Assembly (NCBI GenBank): GCA_033977485.1
Contig: CM066991.1
Coordinates: 30,935,850 to 30,999,849 of the forward strand
Length of the DNA stretch: 64,000 nucleotides
Source of the DNA: Hydrangea macrophylla
Lineage: Eukaryota > Streptophyta > Magnoliopsida > Cornales > Hydrangeaceae
Direction of reading: 5' to 3'
In this document: piece after piece, positions 32,811 through 43,313 of the stretch
Layout of the letters: the number at the start of each line of letters is the position of its first letter
Numbering within the stretch: position 1 is the first letter of the stretch
Program-made: the position numbers and the translations under genes
Notes under the pieces: model-generated
Seen by the model: only the letters and a program-made list of their open reading frames with translations
The model's database searches: none
What the model was told of the DNA's origin: nothing

Positions 32811-33780
32811 ATGTCAGAAAAGGACCCTACAAAATGGAAGGTTGGGACCGATGGAGGATACCGATGTCGAGACAGATTGTGTGTGCCAGATTCTGGAGAT
32901 TTGAGAAAAGATATTCTCGAAGAAGCACATAAATTGAGACTAATAGTACACCCAGGAGGAACAAAGATGTATAAGGATTTGAAGAGAAACTTCTGGTGGG
33001 AAGGGATGAAACAAGAAGTAGCCGAGTTTGTGTCTAAATGTTTGACTTGTCTACAAGTGAAGGCCGAACATCAGAGACCCTCGGGATTGTTGCAACCCTT
33101 ACATGTTCCAGGATGGAAGTGGGAACACATAACTATGGATTTCGTGGTTGGACTACTCCGGTCATAATAGAATCATGACGCGATTTGGGTAATTGTGGAT
33201 CGTCTGACGAAGTCCGCACACTTCATCGCGTACAATATGAATTACCCAGTAGAAAGTATGAGTCGAATATATCTACAGCAAGTGGTGAGACTGCACGGTG
33301 CGCCTGTGTGATTGTATCAGACCGCGATGCACGTTTTACCTTGAGATTTTGGGAAAGTCTGCAAAAGGCTATGGGAACTTCGCTCAAGATGAGTACTGCT
33401 TTCCATCCTCAGGCCGATGGACAGACCGAGCGTGTTAATCAGATTATGGAAGATATGCTGAGAGCTTGTGCAATCGAGTTTGAAGGATCTTGGGAGACGC
33501 ACTTACCCTTGGTTGAATTTGCATATAACAACAGTTATCACTCGAGTATTGGGATGGCACCGTTCGAAGCCTTGTACGGACAGCCATGTCGATCTCCGTT
33601 GTGTTGGGCTGAAGTGGAAGACACAAAAATGTTGGGACCAGAGTTGGTGAGAGAGACTAATGAGAAGATTTCATTGGTCAAGGAAAGAATGAAAACTGCA
33701 CAGAGTAGACATAAGAGTTATGCGGATCGATGTCGAAAGGATTTGGAGTTCAGTATCGGTGATCACGTCCTCCTTTGAGT
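32811..33780 (+). pseudogene. Integrase of element A (broken)
   Basis: The zinc-binding HHCC region (HKLRLIVHPGG...CLTCLQVK) lies at about 32926-33055. The catalytic core is recognised by WEHITMDFVVGL (first D), VSDRDARF (second D, about 33317) and HPQADGQTERVNQ (E, about 33425). Frameshifts between 33165 and 33310 separate the first and second acidic residues. The C-terminal frame ends with TGA at about 33776, where an Arg codon is expected. Confidence 0.9.
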
Positions 33781-33880
33781 TTCACCTATTCGGGGAGTAG
33801 TACGTTTTGGTCAGAAAAGAGGGAAGTTGGCACCTCGTTTCATCGGACCATTCGAGGTTTTGGATCGTGTTGGGAAAGTG

Positions 33881-34180
33881 GCTTATTGACTCGCGTTGCC
33901 ACCAAAGATGTCTAGTGTTCATAACATATTCCATGTCAGTATGTTAAGGAAATACATACAGGATCCTTCACATGTGGTAAATTTTGATGATATTGAGATA
34001 AGTCAGAATATTGTCTACAAAGATAGACCTGTGAGGATTCTTGACCAGAGTATCAAGAGGCTAAGAAGAAGAGACGTTCCTTTGGTTAAGGTTCAGTGGA
34101 GGCATCATGACGAGGGAGAAGCGTCATGGGAGTTAGAGTCAGACATGAGGACTAGATACCCCGAGTTGTTTCAGGATTAG
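33881..34180 (+). pseudogene. Integrase C-terminal chromodomain of element A
   Basis: This is a separate frame with FHVSMLRKYIQDPSH followed by RVPLVKVQWRHHD-like chromodomain core (V-K-V-Q-W-x7-A-S-W-E) and a stop before the 3' LTR. A chromodomain at the integrase C terminus is the hallmark of chromoviruses and is thought to steer integration to marked chromatin. A TGA just upstream (about 33887) replaces an expected Arg. Confidence 0.9.
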
Positions 34181-34224
34181 TTAGCTCAGATTTCGGGGTG
34201 AAATCTCTATTAAGGCGGGTAGAG

Positions 34225-36753
34225 TGTAACACCCTGTAATTTTATTTTCATTAATAAATGAGTGTTGTATTTTAATTTTATTAATAAATATTTGTTTGGG
34301 GTCAAATTGTAATTTTCTTAAATATTGAAATACTTTCTATGGTTTTGAAATCGAAATCTATATTTTTTTTGTACAACCCGGAAATTTATTCCTATGCTAA
34401 TATGACTTTCTGTATTTTTATTTTCAACCGGATAATACCAGTTTTGTTTTAATTTGCGTCTTTATCACGTTTCGTGTGTGGAAGGTTGTGAGCTCACCAC
34501 ATGGGATCACCTCGCAATTACTTGGAGGCTACCCAATTCTCTGTATACATATATGTGTATCACAGCACACAATTTCACTCTCTGTAACTCTCATTCACTC
34601 TCATCTATCTCTTGATCTCTCAAGACAAATACCAAACACACAGTTTATTTATATTTACATACACACATACATAGTTTCATATATATATTTATATCAAGAT
34701 CAAGAGGAAGAACGGAGGAGTAAATTTCTAACGACAGAATTCTCGGTCTCAAATTCTCTGAATAATCACCTTTGTAAGTAATCTAAACTCACTCTCCATG
34801 TGTATATAGGTATATTTCAGTATATATGTGTGTATATGTGTATATATATATAGATACACCATTAGAGCTTGAAAAATTGAGTTTTAGAAAAGTTAACCAA
34901 AATCAATTCCATGAATTGGGAATGAAAGATTTTAGTCCCAATATGTTACGGTTCGAATCCTATGAAGTAATTTATTCGTATCGCGACGTACCGTTGATTT
35001 AAAGTTTTGACACCCTTACTTTAATCGCGAATATCTAGAGATACAGTCCGTTTTTGTTTAAATTGATCGCATATTCTTAATCTATGCAGAAAACCGAAGA
35101 GATCTATATATTGCACGATATGTTTGAAACAGAATCTGAAAATGGGTCTATGACAGTTTTGAAAATTGAAAACAGGGGAAAAACGAAGAAGATGGGTTCT
35201 GCAACAACTCGCGCGAGGCTCGCTTGCGCAGTCTGCTCACACGAGGTGTGTAATTTTGGGCAGGAAGAAAATTTGAAAAGCTTTTACGAAAATGGCCTAA
35301 TCACGCGCGCGGCCCCCTCGAGCGACCCCTCGCTCGCGCGGACTGCTTGCCCGACGAGGCAGTTTTGACAGTCTGTTCACTTTTATATTAGGGACCGTCT
35401 AGAAAATATTTTGGGAAGTTTTAAGGAACTGTTTGACAGATATACTGTTTTAAAGGCTCACTGTTAGGAATTGGACTTATAAGAATGATTAAGGCCGAGA
35501 TCTATGTTGAACGAATATCTAGTTTTGAGATTAATAACTGTTATTGCAAATTGTGAACATTGACATACATATTAGGGTCGAGGTTGTGTCGACATGCATG
35601 TGTGTAAGAGAGTGTAAAAAAGGGTAAAGAATGGCGATCTGGTGTGCGACCTCAATATCGATCGGATATTATTCCTAGTATTGGAGGCGACAGTGTTGTG
35701 TACGACTTAGATATCGATAGGATATTATTCCTGGTATCTAAGGCGCGCGTTTCGGATATCGATCGGATATTATTCTTGGTATCCGAAGCGATGGTTGGTC
35801 GTGATCGACCCAGATATCGATCGGATATTATTCCTGGTATCTGAGGCGATAGCGTGGTGTGCGAGGTCAATATCGATCGGATATTATTCCTGGTATCGGA
35901 GGTGACAGTGTTGTGTACGACTTAGATATCGATCGGATATTATTCCTTGTATCTAAGGCGTGCGTTTCGGATATCGATCGGACATTATTCCTGGTATCCG
36001 AAGCGATGGTATGGTGTGCGGTTTGAATATCGATCGGATATTATTCCTGGTATCCAAGGCGACGATGTGTTGTGCGACCTAGGTATTGAGCGGATATTAT
36101 TCCTGGTATCTGAGGTAATGGTTTGGTTGAGTCTAGTTTGTTGAGGGAAAAGAGTTAGAAAGATGAGATGTTACATTGTTCATGCACGGTCGCATATTTA
36201 TTACTCATTATTATCCCCCGTGACTTATGTTGAAGTTGGAACCTTGAATCTATTGTTCTATCAGTTTATATTACACTATGGTTATATATGCTTATATATA
36301 CATTGCGAGCACTTGTTTATTTTTCTCACCAGCTTTCATAAGGTGACGGCGTTGATGCGTCCTGGACTCTATGTCCAGATTTTCAGGGTCAGGAGTAGCC
36401 AGGGTATTTCGACTATGCTAGTTAGAGGCAATGGACTTTCCAGGAGGCTGCTTTATATTTCTTATGTCTTTTATTTTGGTATTGTAATAGATTTTATGAT
36501 AGATTTGAATAAGGGCGTTTGTGCCCAAGTCCTGGACTTATGTAATAGTTTATTAAGTTTTAATTTCGGAGCTTATGTTTATTAGTATCCTTTCCTTTAG
36601 AAATGTTGTTAAGTTATTTGTTGCAGGGACAATTGGTCATACTCACTGGTCACGACCTACGAGTCCATAAAGGACATACTCACTTGTCACGACCTACGAG
36701 TCCATAAAGGAAATTATATGCTTTCCTGTATTATGCTACGTCGGGGCGTGACA
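34225..36753 (+). repeat. 3' LTR of element A
   Basis: The LTR is 2,529 bp and closely matches the 5' LTR with scattered substitutions and small indels. It differs by a 37-bp tandem duplication (36638-36674 and 36675-36711, CATACTCACT...CCATAAAGGA) that is single in the 5' LTR. The tandem subrepeats lie at about 35650-36110. Confidence 0.92.
35650..36110 (+). repeat. Tandem subrepeats in the 3' LTR of element A
   Basis: The array has the same organisation as 26930-27400: about nine ATCGATCGGATATTATTCC-type units. Confidence 0.85.
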
Positions 36754-36758
36754 TATTC

Positions 36759-39687
36759 TTTGTAGCTTTATAAGTTATATTATTATTCGAACCCGATAGT
36801 CCCGTGACTATAGTCGTGATTATATTATAATCGACATTTCTACTTTAACCCTGAACATTAAATATAGGCCCAGACTTTAATACATAGACTCGGATGGTAA
36901 ATTGTAGGCTCGAACTGACTTTGGCACACAAACCCGTAAAATTAGCATAAACTTGGACTGCAAGTCACATAGATCTAGACGAGGATAAGATCCTACATCT
37001 TGGGGATATCAAAGTACACCCTAGTCTAGCATAAGTACACCTAGCCTGCTCAAATTGTAACCTATGTGTACTTCCTTGTACAACCCCATATTCCCTCCCT
37101 AGGATTTCCCCCTAACCTTCGGATTCCCCTTCCCTCAAATCCCTCCTCGCCTTCTGTGCAATTAATATTATATTGTATATATGTAATGATGTATATGTGT
37201 GTATGTATATGGTGTGGTAAATATATATATCTCGTGTATTAAGAATGAGAGTTGCCACCCGAGAACAAAGAAAGGAAAAGGAAGTCAAAGCAAACCCTCA
37301 CCACCTCTCTGCTCACTACCCTCTGCTAAACACACTCACAGAACACATACACACATTGACCACACACTCATACATAGACAAAGAAAGGAGAAGACGACGA
37401 AGGAAGGTGAGAAGGGAAACCAAGACACACACACACACACACAAAAAAGAAGAAGGAGATATAAGCTCCCTAGCACCTCTCTCTACCTCTGATACTCCAA
37501 GGACATTCACACACATCCCCTCCTGCAAGGCCAAATAGAGCCTTAGGTCCTAGTTTAACCAAACCACCATTTAAGCTCACCGTAAGGGATCGAAAACGGA
37601 ACCTCAACCAAAACTCATGAAAACTATACCAAACAGACACTGTAGACCCCCCTTGAATAGCCTAGAGCATGTTTTGATGGTCATGCGGACCATTTTTTGT
37701 TTTGAAAACCTAAAAGAATAATCCATTGGGTCGAGACGCAAAAGAATGGACCACGGGCCCAGCTTGTACTATGATGTAGAAGACCTCAATCCGGTCATTT
37801 TGGTGTTAGAATCACTCATTTCTATGGAGAAATGAGTGAGATATAGCCTCTGGAACATTTTTCGGCCACCCGCGACTCACCGGCAGTGAAACCAGGTCAC
37901 TGGAGATGGAAGACCCGAATAGGACTTCGGGTTATATCATTTATATTTGGATCTGGTTGGGTATGGATCTCTATGTGTGTGTACGGGTTGGGGCATAAAA
38001 AGGGTCAGTTCTATTTAAACCCATGGATTTTTCAACTTAAATGAAACTGCGTTGTTTTGAGTCGGGCCAGATTTGGATTAAAAATGGGTCGAGTTTCATT
38101 GTGAGTATAAACGAGTTGTCGGGTTGGATTGTTTTGTGAGAATAAATAAGTACTCAGAATTGGTTAGGGTCGGGTTTAAGGAAGACTAGAAATGAATAGT
38201 CCAAATTGTTTTGGGTCGGGCCGGTTTGACCCGCGAGTTACTGAATCTGGACTCTCGTGAGTCTATAAATGGATAATCCATTTGGATCGGTTCGAGTTCA
38301 ATCTGACCCGTGAATCTGTAATTAATTGTTAATTAGTTCTGTTTAACTTAACTAATCCGGATTAACTTAGTTTAATCATAATCATTGGAGTTCTATAATG
38401 TTATGTATTATGTTAATTGCACTTAGGGATTAAATAGAATATTTTAGTAATAATTAGCATTTATTCTGTTAAGTAAAATTAGCATTTTATATATTATTAA
38501 CTATTTAATTTGTATTAATAAATAGTTATAAGTAATTATAAATGGTTTCAAATTATTTAAAAATAGCGTAAAATACTATGATTAAGTTTTAAATTTCTAA
38601 AACATTATTTTTAATAATATTCTTATATTCTAACATTATATTGTATTAATTACATATTATACTTATTATTTATTAGTCTAAATAAATTAGTTTCTAAATT
38701 GTAATAATTAGGTAATAAATACCTAATGACCATTTTTTTTAAAAAAATATATAGAAAATTATATTATTATCCTAAGGCCTAATGCCTTTGTTTTATATAT
38801 TATTACGTATAAAACCCAAACTTTAGTCTTTTTAATTATTTATAAGGACTCGTTTGTTCATCATTTAATTAATTTAAATACCAAACGAGTCCCGAAAATT
38901 AGGAGAAAAATAACACTACCATATTTTAAGGTCTAGTATTTAATAAGAATATTTCTAAGGACCTAATGCCTTTCTAAAATATATTGTATAATTATAGGGC
39001 TCCTAAGACTATAATTATATAAATAGGACTTCAATAATTAGTAATAAATAATCGTAGCTCAGAAAAATACGCTGTTAATTCCTAAATTCCTAGAATAATG
39101 TATGGCCCTGTCTCCTTAAATTTAGTGACATTCTGACTCATTTATAAATTCAGCTTATTGCTAGGGCCCACACTAGTATAGGAAACCCAAATTTTATATG
39201 ACGGACTCCGATTAAAGTCTAGTCAATGGCGTTAGACTAAAAATGATGTCAGGATCATCATGTTGAGGTTTAGAAACCCATCCGACACAATTATCATTAT
39301 GCCCCTACTACTAGTACATATATTAATCGACTGTCTATGAATTGAAATGTAATATAGGAGCTAAAGACGCATCCGCATTCCACCGAATCTTTTCCTCTTC
39401 ACATCGAGGTGAGTTGTCCTAACTCACTTGGTATATATTATTAGAATAATTCTATGTACCTTGTATGTGCGTATGCTATGATTAACTTATGCGCGTAGTC
39501 GAAATGAATCGTTATATGAAATTGCATGCTTAGATAACTATGATTCGTGTTAGCTCAACCGTTATGCTTCAGACTCGTTATGTCATATGTCATTCACTCA
39601 CATGGATACTTATATGAATGTAGTCGAGTTGTGATGTCAAAGTTGATGTGCGTATGGTTAGTCGAGGAGACTAACCTAGTTATATTA
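36759..39687 (+). repeat. LTR D, piece 2
   Basis: This piece runs from the end of element A's target duplication to the TATTA duplication of solo LTR C. It has a purine/CA-rich stretch at 37260-37470 (likely transcribed leader; the frames across it are low-complexity), an AT-rich block at 38330-39060 and the sequence TCGAGGTGAGTTGTCC at about 39404, which contains a good 5' splice-site consensus (GAG|GTGAGT). No gene is seen. Confidence 0.6.
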
Positions 39688-39959
39688 TGTAACACCAGCT
39701 CATTTATCTGTATTTATCTATATATGGATGTATTCCTGCAATTATTTGACCATATGCGTAAGAAACGATCTTATATGGAAGAACATTGATGAATGTTTAT
39801 ATGAATATTTATTTCTTAACCCATTGGATCCTTGAAACAATAGAAAGATTGTTGAACCATGAGCCCCGAGTGTTAGAGGCGCCGGAGCGCTCAAGACGCG
39901 AGCGCTCGAGCTTAAAAGTTGTGAAAAGACTATTTTTTGCCCCTTGGCCTTGGAAACTC

Positions 39960-39967
39960 TATAAATA
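39960..39967 (+). promoter_or_regulatory. TATA box in solo LTR C
   Basis: TATAAATA in GGAAACTCTATAAATACTC. CG palindromes lie about 50 bp upstream and a leader-like ACACACAATTTCTC follows. Confidence 0.6.
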
Positions 39968-41204
39968 CTCAATGATTCTCAACATTTAATACATTTTAAA
40001 ACTCTGTTAACAGAGAGTGTTCTTGAGAGCTCATACTTATACACACAATTTCTCATCAAATTTCATCTTGTGTGTGCATCAATTCTCCATCCAAACTCTC
40101 TATAAGCGCGCGCGCACACACACACACACACCTACATTACAACTACCATGAAGTTTTGAAGTTAAGTTCTTGAAGATCAAAGTCAAGAGGAAGAAGTTGA
40201 AGTCTTGAAGCACTCTTGAAATTAATTTGTAGCTCAAGATCACATACTCACATACATTGTCTACAATTTCATCATCTAGATCAATCTAGATCTTGTGAAT
40301 ACTTCTACTCACCCTCAAATCATGTTTTCTTAAGTTAAATTATGATCTATGGCTTTGCATGTGACATGCATTAAGAATAGAAACAAACTTATGTTATAAA
40401 AGTAACTAACGGCTAGTAAACTATCAAACCCGAGCGCTCAGACCAAGCACGAGCGCTCGAGCCTAATGAATAGGCCAGGCTTGAGCTCTCGAGAGGTGCG
40501 AGCACTCGAGTTCAGCAATATTCTATAGAATAGCTTTATTGCATGATGGTTTAAGATGATCTAGGTGTTGTTGGTTATACGATGTGATGTGATAGTTGTA
40601 CCTTGATGTTGTACTTGTTATTTATGCTTACATGTGCTTATTGGAGGTTGTACTTAATGGTGTTGGTAAAGTACTTTAATAAAGTACAACTCTTATAATG
40701 AAAAGAAAGAAGGAATCCTAAACTTTACAGAGGTGAGCACTAAAGCTCACCCAAGCACTCGAACCTACTGTAATAAGAAAAGATATGTTTCCTTAAGTAT
40801 AAATAAGTATGACCTGTATGACTTATACGCGAGACATACGAATACCACAAGATTGATAACATGACGTGCTTAAGTATGCTACCCCGATAATAATGAGCAT
40901 TAATGACTTGTACTGCGCATGTTAGTTACGTTGATGTAAGCTATGTTAACTTTGATAATGAGATCGATAACAAAGTAGATATAATAAAAGCTTTTAATGA
41001 GACATCGTATCCGTCGGTCTGGTTCTTGTGTCCTGTTCACACAAGAGTAATGAGTACCGTGTTGTTCTTTGAGTGTTACTTAGGCCAAGTTGTGCAATTA
41101 ACGTAAATGTTGTAATGTCATGTCAATACTGTTGTGAATGGGCACATAGGCCATTTGGGTAGTAAGGATGAGTTAGTTAGGTCTATTGGAACATGATGGG
41201 TTTA

Positions 41205-41330
41205 CTAAAGGCCAAGTCGGGCATTAACAAATTAAAGGCCAAGTTGGGCACAGATAATAAATAAAAGGCCAAGTCGGGAACAGATAACAAATAAAAGGCC
41301 AAGTTGGGCATAGAGGCCAAGTTGGGCAAG
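41205..41330 (+). repeat. AAAGGCCAAGTYGGGCA tandem repeats in LTR C
   Basis: Four to five units of about 33 bp share the core AAAGGCCAAGTTGGGCACAG followed by ATAACAAAT. Confidence 0.8.
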
Positions 41331-41661
41331 TGATGATAAATGGTAACCTATCAGCCGTAAGGCGATGATGTTCCGGGATAATGGCATTTCATGCCGAATT
41401 GCATGCAAAGAGTCAAGTCAGTGAAAGTTGGGCCTCAGGTCCAAAGTAAAGTCGAGTCGATTTGTAAAGATTGAACCTGTGGTTCACAGAAAGATGTCAA
41501 GTCCGTGCAGATTGGACCTGTAGTCCAAAGTGATAAATTGGTTGATGTCAGTTATGATTCCAAGTCTGAGTATTGTCATTGAACAATCCCTAATGAACGT
41601 GATATGTCGAGAACAAGATTAGTAAGAATTCATGACAATGTTTGCAAAATTATAAAAGGGA

Positions 41662-41850
41662 ATGGTTTACTTTCTTAATGGATTAACAAGCATTTCTTGG
41701 GCATGCATGTTCAAGTGTAGTAGGTTTATTCACTCAGCTTGTAGTAAAGCTAACGACTTCCAGTCCTGGACAATCAATCATCCAGATCTTGCAGAGGTTG
41801 AGTATCCCGAAGAAGAGTACATTGAGGAAGGATATGGCTTCGCGAGCTAG
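41662..41850 (+). other. Conserved short reading frame in LTR C (ends EGYGFAS-stop)
   Basis: The frame opens with ATG and encodes 62 residues. The part downstream of the AG at 41734-41735 reads CSKANDFQSWT, then NHPDLAEVEYPEEEYIEEGYGFAS and a stop. It aligns with the LTR D frames (ASKAN... YAS-stop) and with LTR A (AD...ASWT...PDF...YFDYAS-stop). Acidic and tyrosine-rich; no known domain recognised. Confidence 0.45.
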
Positions 41851-42337
41851 AGGATGAAAATTGAAGACTCTTTATTTATTTACCTTCTATTCTATTCTGA
41901 GGCACTATGTGCCAAGTTATTTATACAGTATGATGTAGGGCTTATGCTCAAGATAATGTTTATTCTTTTCTTTTCTTTTCTTTTCGTGGGTTGTAATAAT
42001 GAGATTTATGACTCTGATCTTGATGTTTAAAATATGATATGCCTAGACTACCCTATTTAATATTACTGCTTTCTTTTACTGCTTTGTATCAGTCCTTTAT
42101 TGTTGTGGACAATCATGAGGTATTCAACATGTCACATACATATGGACCCAAAAGAAAAAAATGCTTTAAAATTTTCCTATCTTTGGCTACTCCACGGCGT
42201 GACATATTACCACACATGTTTTAGTGGACCGATTTGGTCCATGTAGTATAGTTAAATCAAGGGTTACAACTTGTAAATGCTATTGTGCCCTGTTAGGCGA
42301 CGATAGCTAAAGTACCCATTCAAATAAACATAGTCAA

Positions 42338-42672
42338 TCAAGAGTTGGTACTTTATGTAGACTCTAGTAGGGAAGAGTTGGTACATTGTGTAAATTCTAA
42401 TAGGTAAGGAGTTCGAACTTTGTGCAGACTCTAAGAATTATAACTTTATGTAAACTATAGTAGATAAGAGTTGGTACTTTGTGTAAACTCTAGTAGATAA
42501 GAGTTGGTACTTTGTATATACTCTAAGAGTTGGTACTTTGTGTAAACTCTAGTAGAAAAGAGTTAGCACTTTGTGTAGACTCTAAGAGTTGGTACTTTGT
42601 GTAGACTCTAGTAAGCAAGAGTTGGTACTTTGTGTAGACTCGAGAAGACAACAGTTGATACCTTGTATGGCC
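42338..42672 (+). repeat. Tandem repeats of GAGTTGGTACTTTGTGTAGACTC in LTR D
   Basis: About nine to ten units with core AAGAGTTGGTACTTTGTGTAGACTCTAGTAG are spaced 29 to 43 bp, with internal deletions that shorten some units. Confidence 0.85.
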
Positions 42673-42949
42673 TCTTGTAGATTGACCCATTTTCAAGTTG
42701 ACAAAGTATACATTAAGTTTAGTGTAGTCATGCCGTACACTTTGATTGGGAAAATTTAGAGAATGACCAAGTAAAGTCTAATGTATCAATTTGTGCATGT
42801 TACTATATTATTTTCTAACTCATAGTTGCCATGTCATCAATAATAGTTAATGTCATCAAGATATGTTTATCAAATGCTTAGTTCAATATATTTGTTGTAC
42901 TCATATACTATTTCTTGTATTAGGAGTGATCGGTTAGACCACTCACTTA

Positions 42950-43132
42950 GCTTCAAAAGCTAATAGCTCTATTGCCCAAGACATATTATGTCTAGGTTAT
43001 ATAGAGGAAGCCTATCCAGAAAAATATCAGTAAGGCTATCCAGGAACTCATAAGAAGGACTCCCAGGACGGTTATCCCAATGGGGACTACCAGGAAGAGT
43101 TCTACGATGAAGGGCATGGTTATGCCAGTTGA
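42950..43132 (+). other. Short reading frame in LTR D piece 3 (ends GHGYAS-stop)
   Basis: In phase with the 10040-10222 frame: starts A-S-K-A-N, has repeated acidic/tyrosine segments (GYPNGDYQEEFYDE) and ends GHGYAS then TGA. One TAA at 43031 interrupts it. The two frames share both ends and differ internally by in-phase indels. Confidence 0.4.
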
Positions 43133-43313
43133 AGAATGAAATCCAATCTAACCATATATTAGGATTTCCTTTATGTTTTTCCTATCTTTTGTCTGATATA
43201 ATATTTTGATTGGCGTAGCTCGCCTCAACTACTTTTGTGGTTTTGATTTAGAACTTATGATGTAATATCTAGTACCTTCACCTTGACGATTAAGTTTTCC
43301 CATGAATACCAAT

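Larger units (their letters stand above)
25505..36753 (+). mobile_element. Full-length Tekay-like chromovirus (Ty3/gypsy), element A, TSD TATTC
   Basis: Two long direct LTRs (25505-27998 and 34225-36753) both start TGTAACACCCTGTAATTTT and end CGGGGCGTGACA. TATTC is perfectly duplicated at 25500-25504 and 36754-36758. A primer-binding site TGGTATCAGAGC lies at 28006-28017 and a purine-rich tract (AAGGCGGGTAGAG) directly precedes the 3' LTR. The interior encodes gag with two zinc knuckles, aspartic protease, reverse transcriptase, RNase H, integrase and a C-terminal chromodomain in that order, all broken by stops and frameshifts. A solo LTR B at 29497-31003 splits the protease/RT junction. The chromodomain and domain order place it among chromoviruses; Tekay/Del assignment rests on integrase and LTR style. 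Confidence 0.93.
39688..42204 (+). mobile_element. Solo LTR, family C, TSD TATTA
   Basis: The unit starts TGTAACACCAGCTC and ends CCACGGCGTGACA. TATTA is perfectly duplicated at 39683-39687 and 42205-42209. It has a TATA box (39960), GAGCGCTCGAGC palindromes (39885-39912 and 40428-40512), a (GC/CA)n run at 40106-40131, AAAGGCCAAGTYGGGCA tandem repeats (41205-41330) and a 62-codon frame at 41662-41850. The ends resemble those of families A and D, so it is probably also Ty3/gypsy of the Tekay group. Confidence 0.88.
42210..43313 (+). repeat. LTR D, piece 3
   Basis: This piece continues D after solo LTR C. It contains the 42338-42672 tandem array, the sequence shared with 9869-10550, the AGCTTCAAAAGCT hairpin (42948-42962) and the short frame 42950-43132. 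It ends at CCAAT, the duplication of solo LTR E. Confidence 0.7.

Noticed and set aside
37061..37160. C/T-rich block as a host gene promoter
   Set aside because: It lies within LTR D piece 2 and no gene follows; it is more simply part of the LTR.
37199..37538. Overlapping frames rich in His/Thr and Lys/Arg
   Set aside because: They are low-complexity translations of CA- and GA-rich leader sequence in LTR D.
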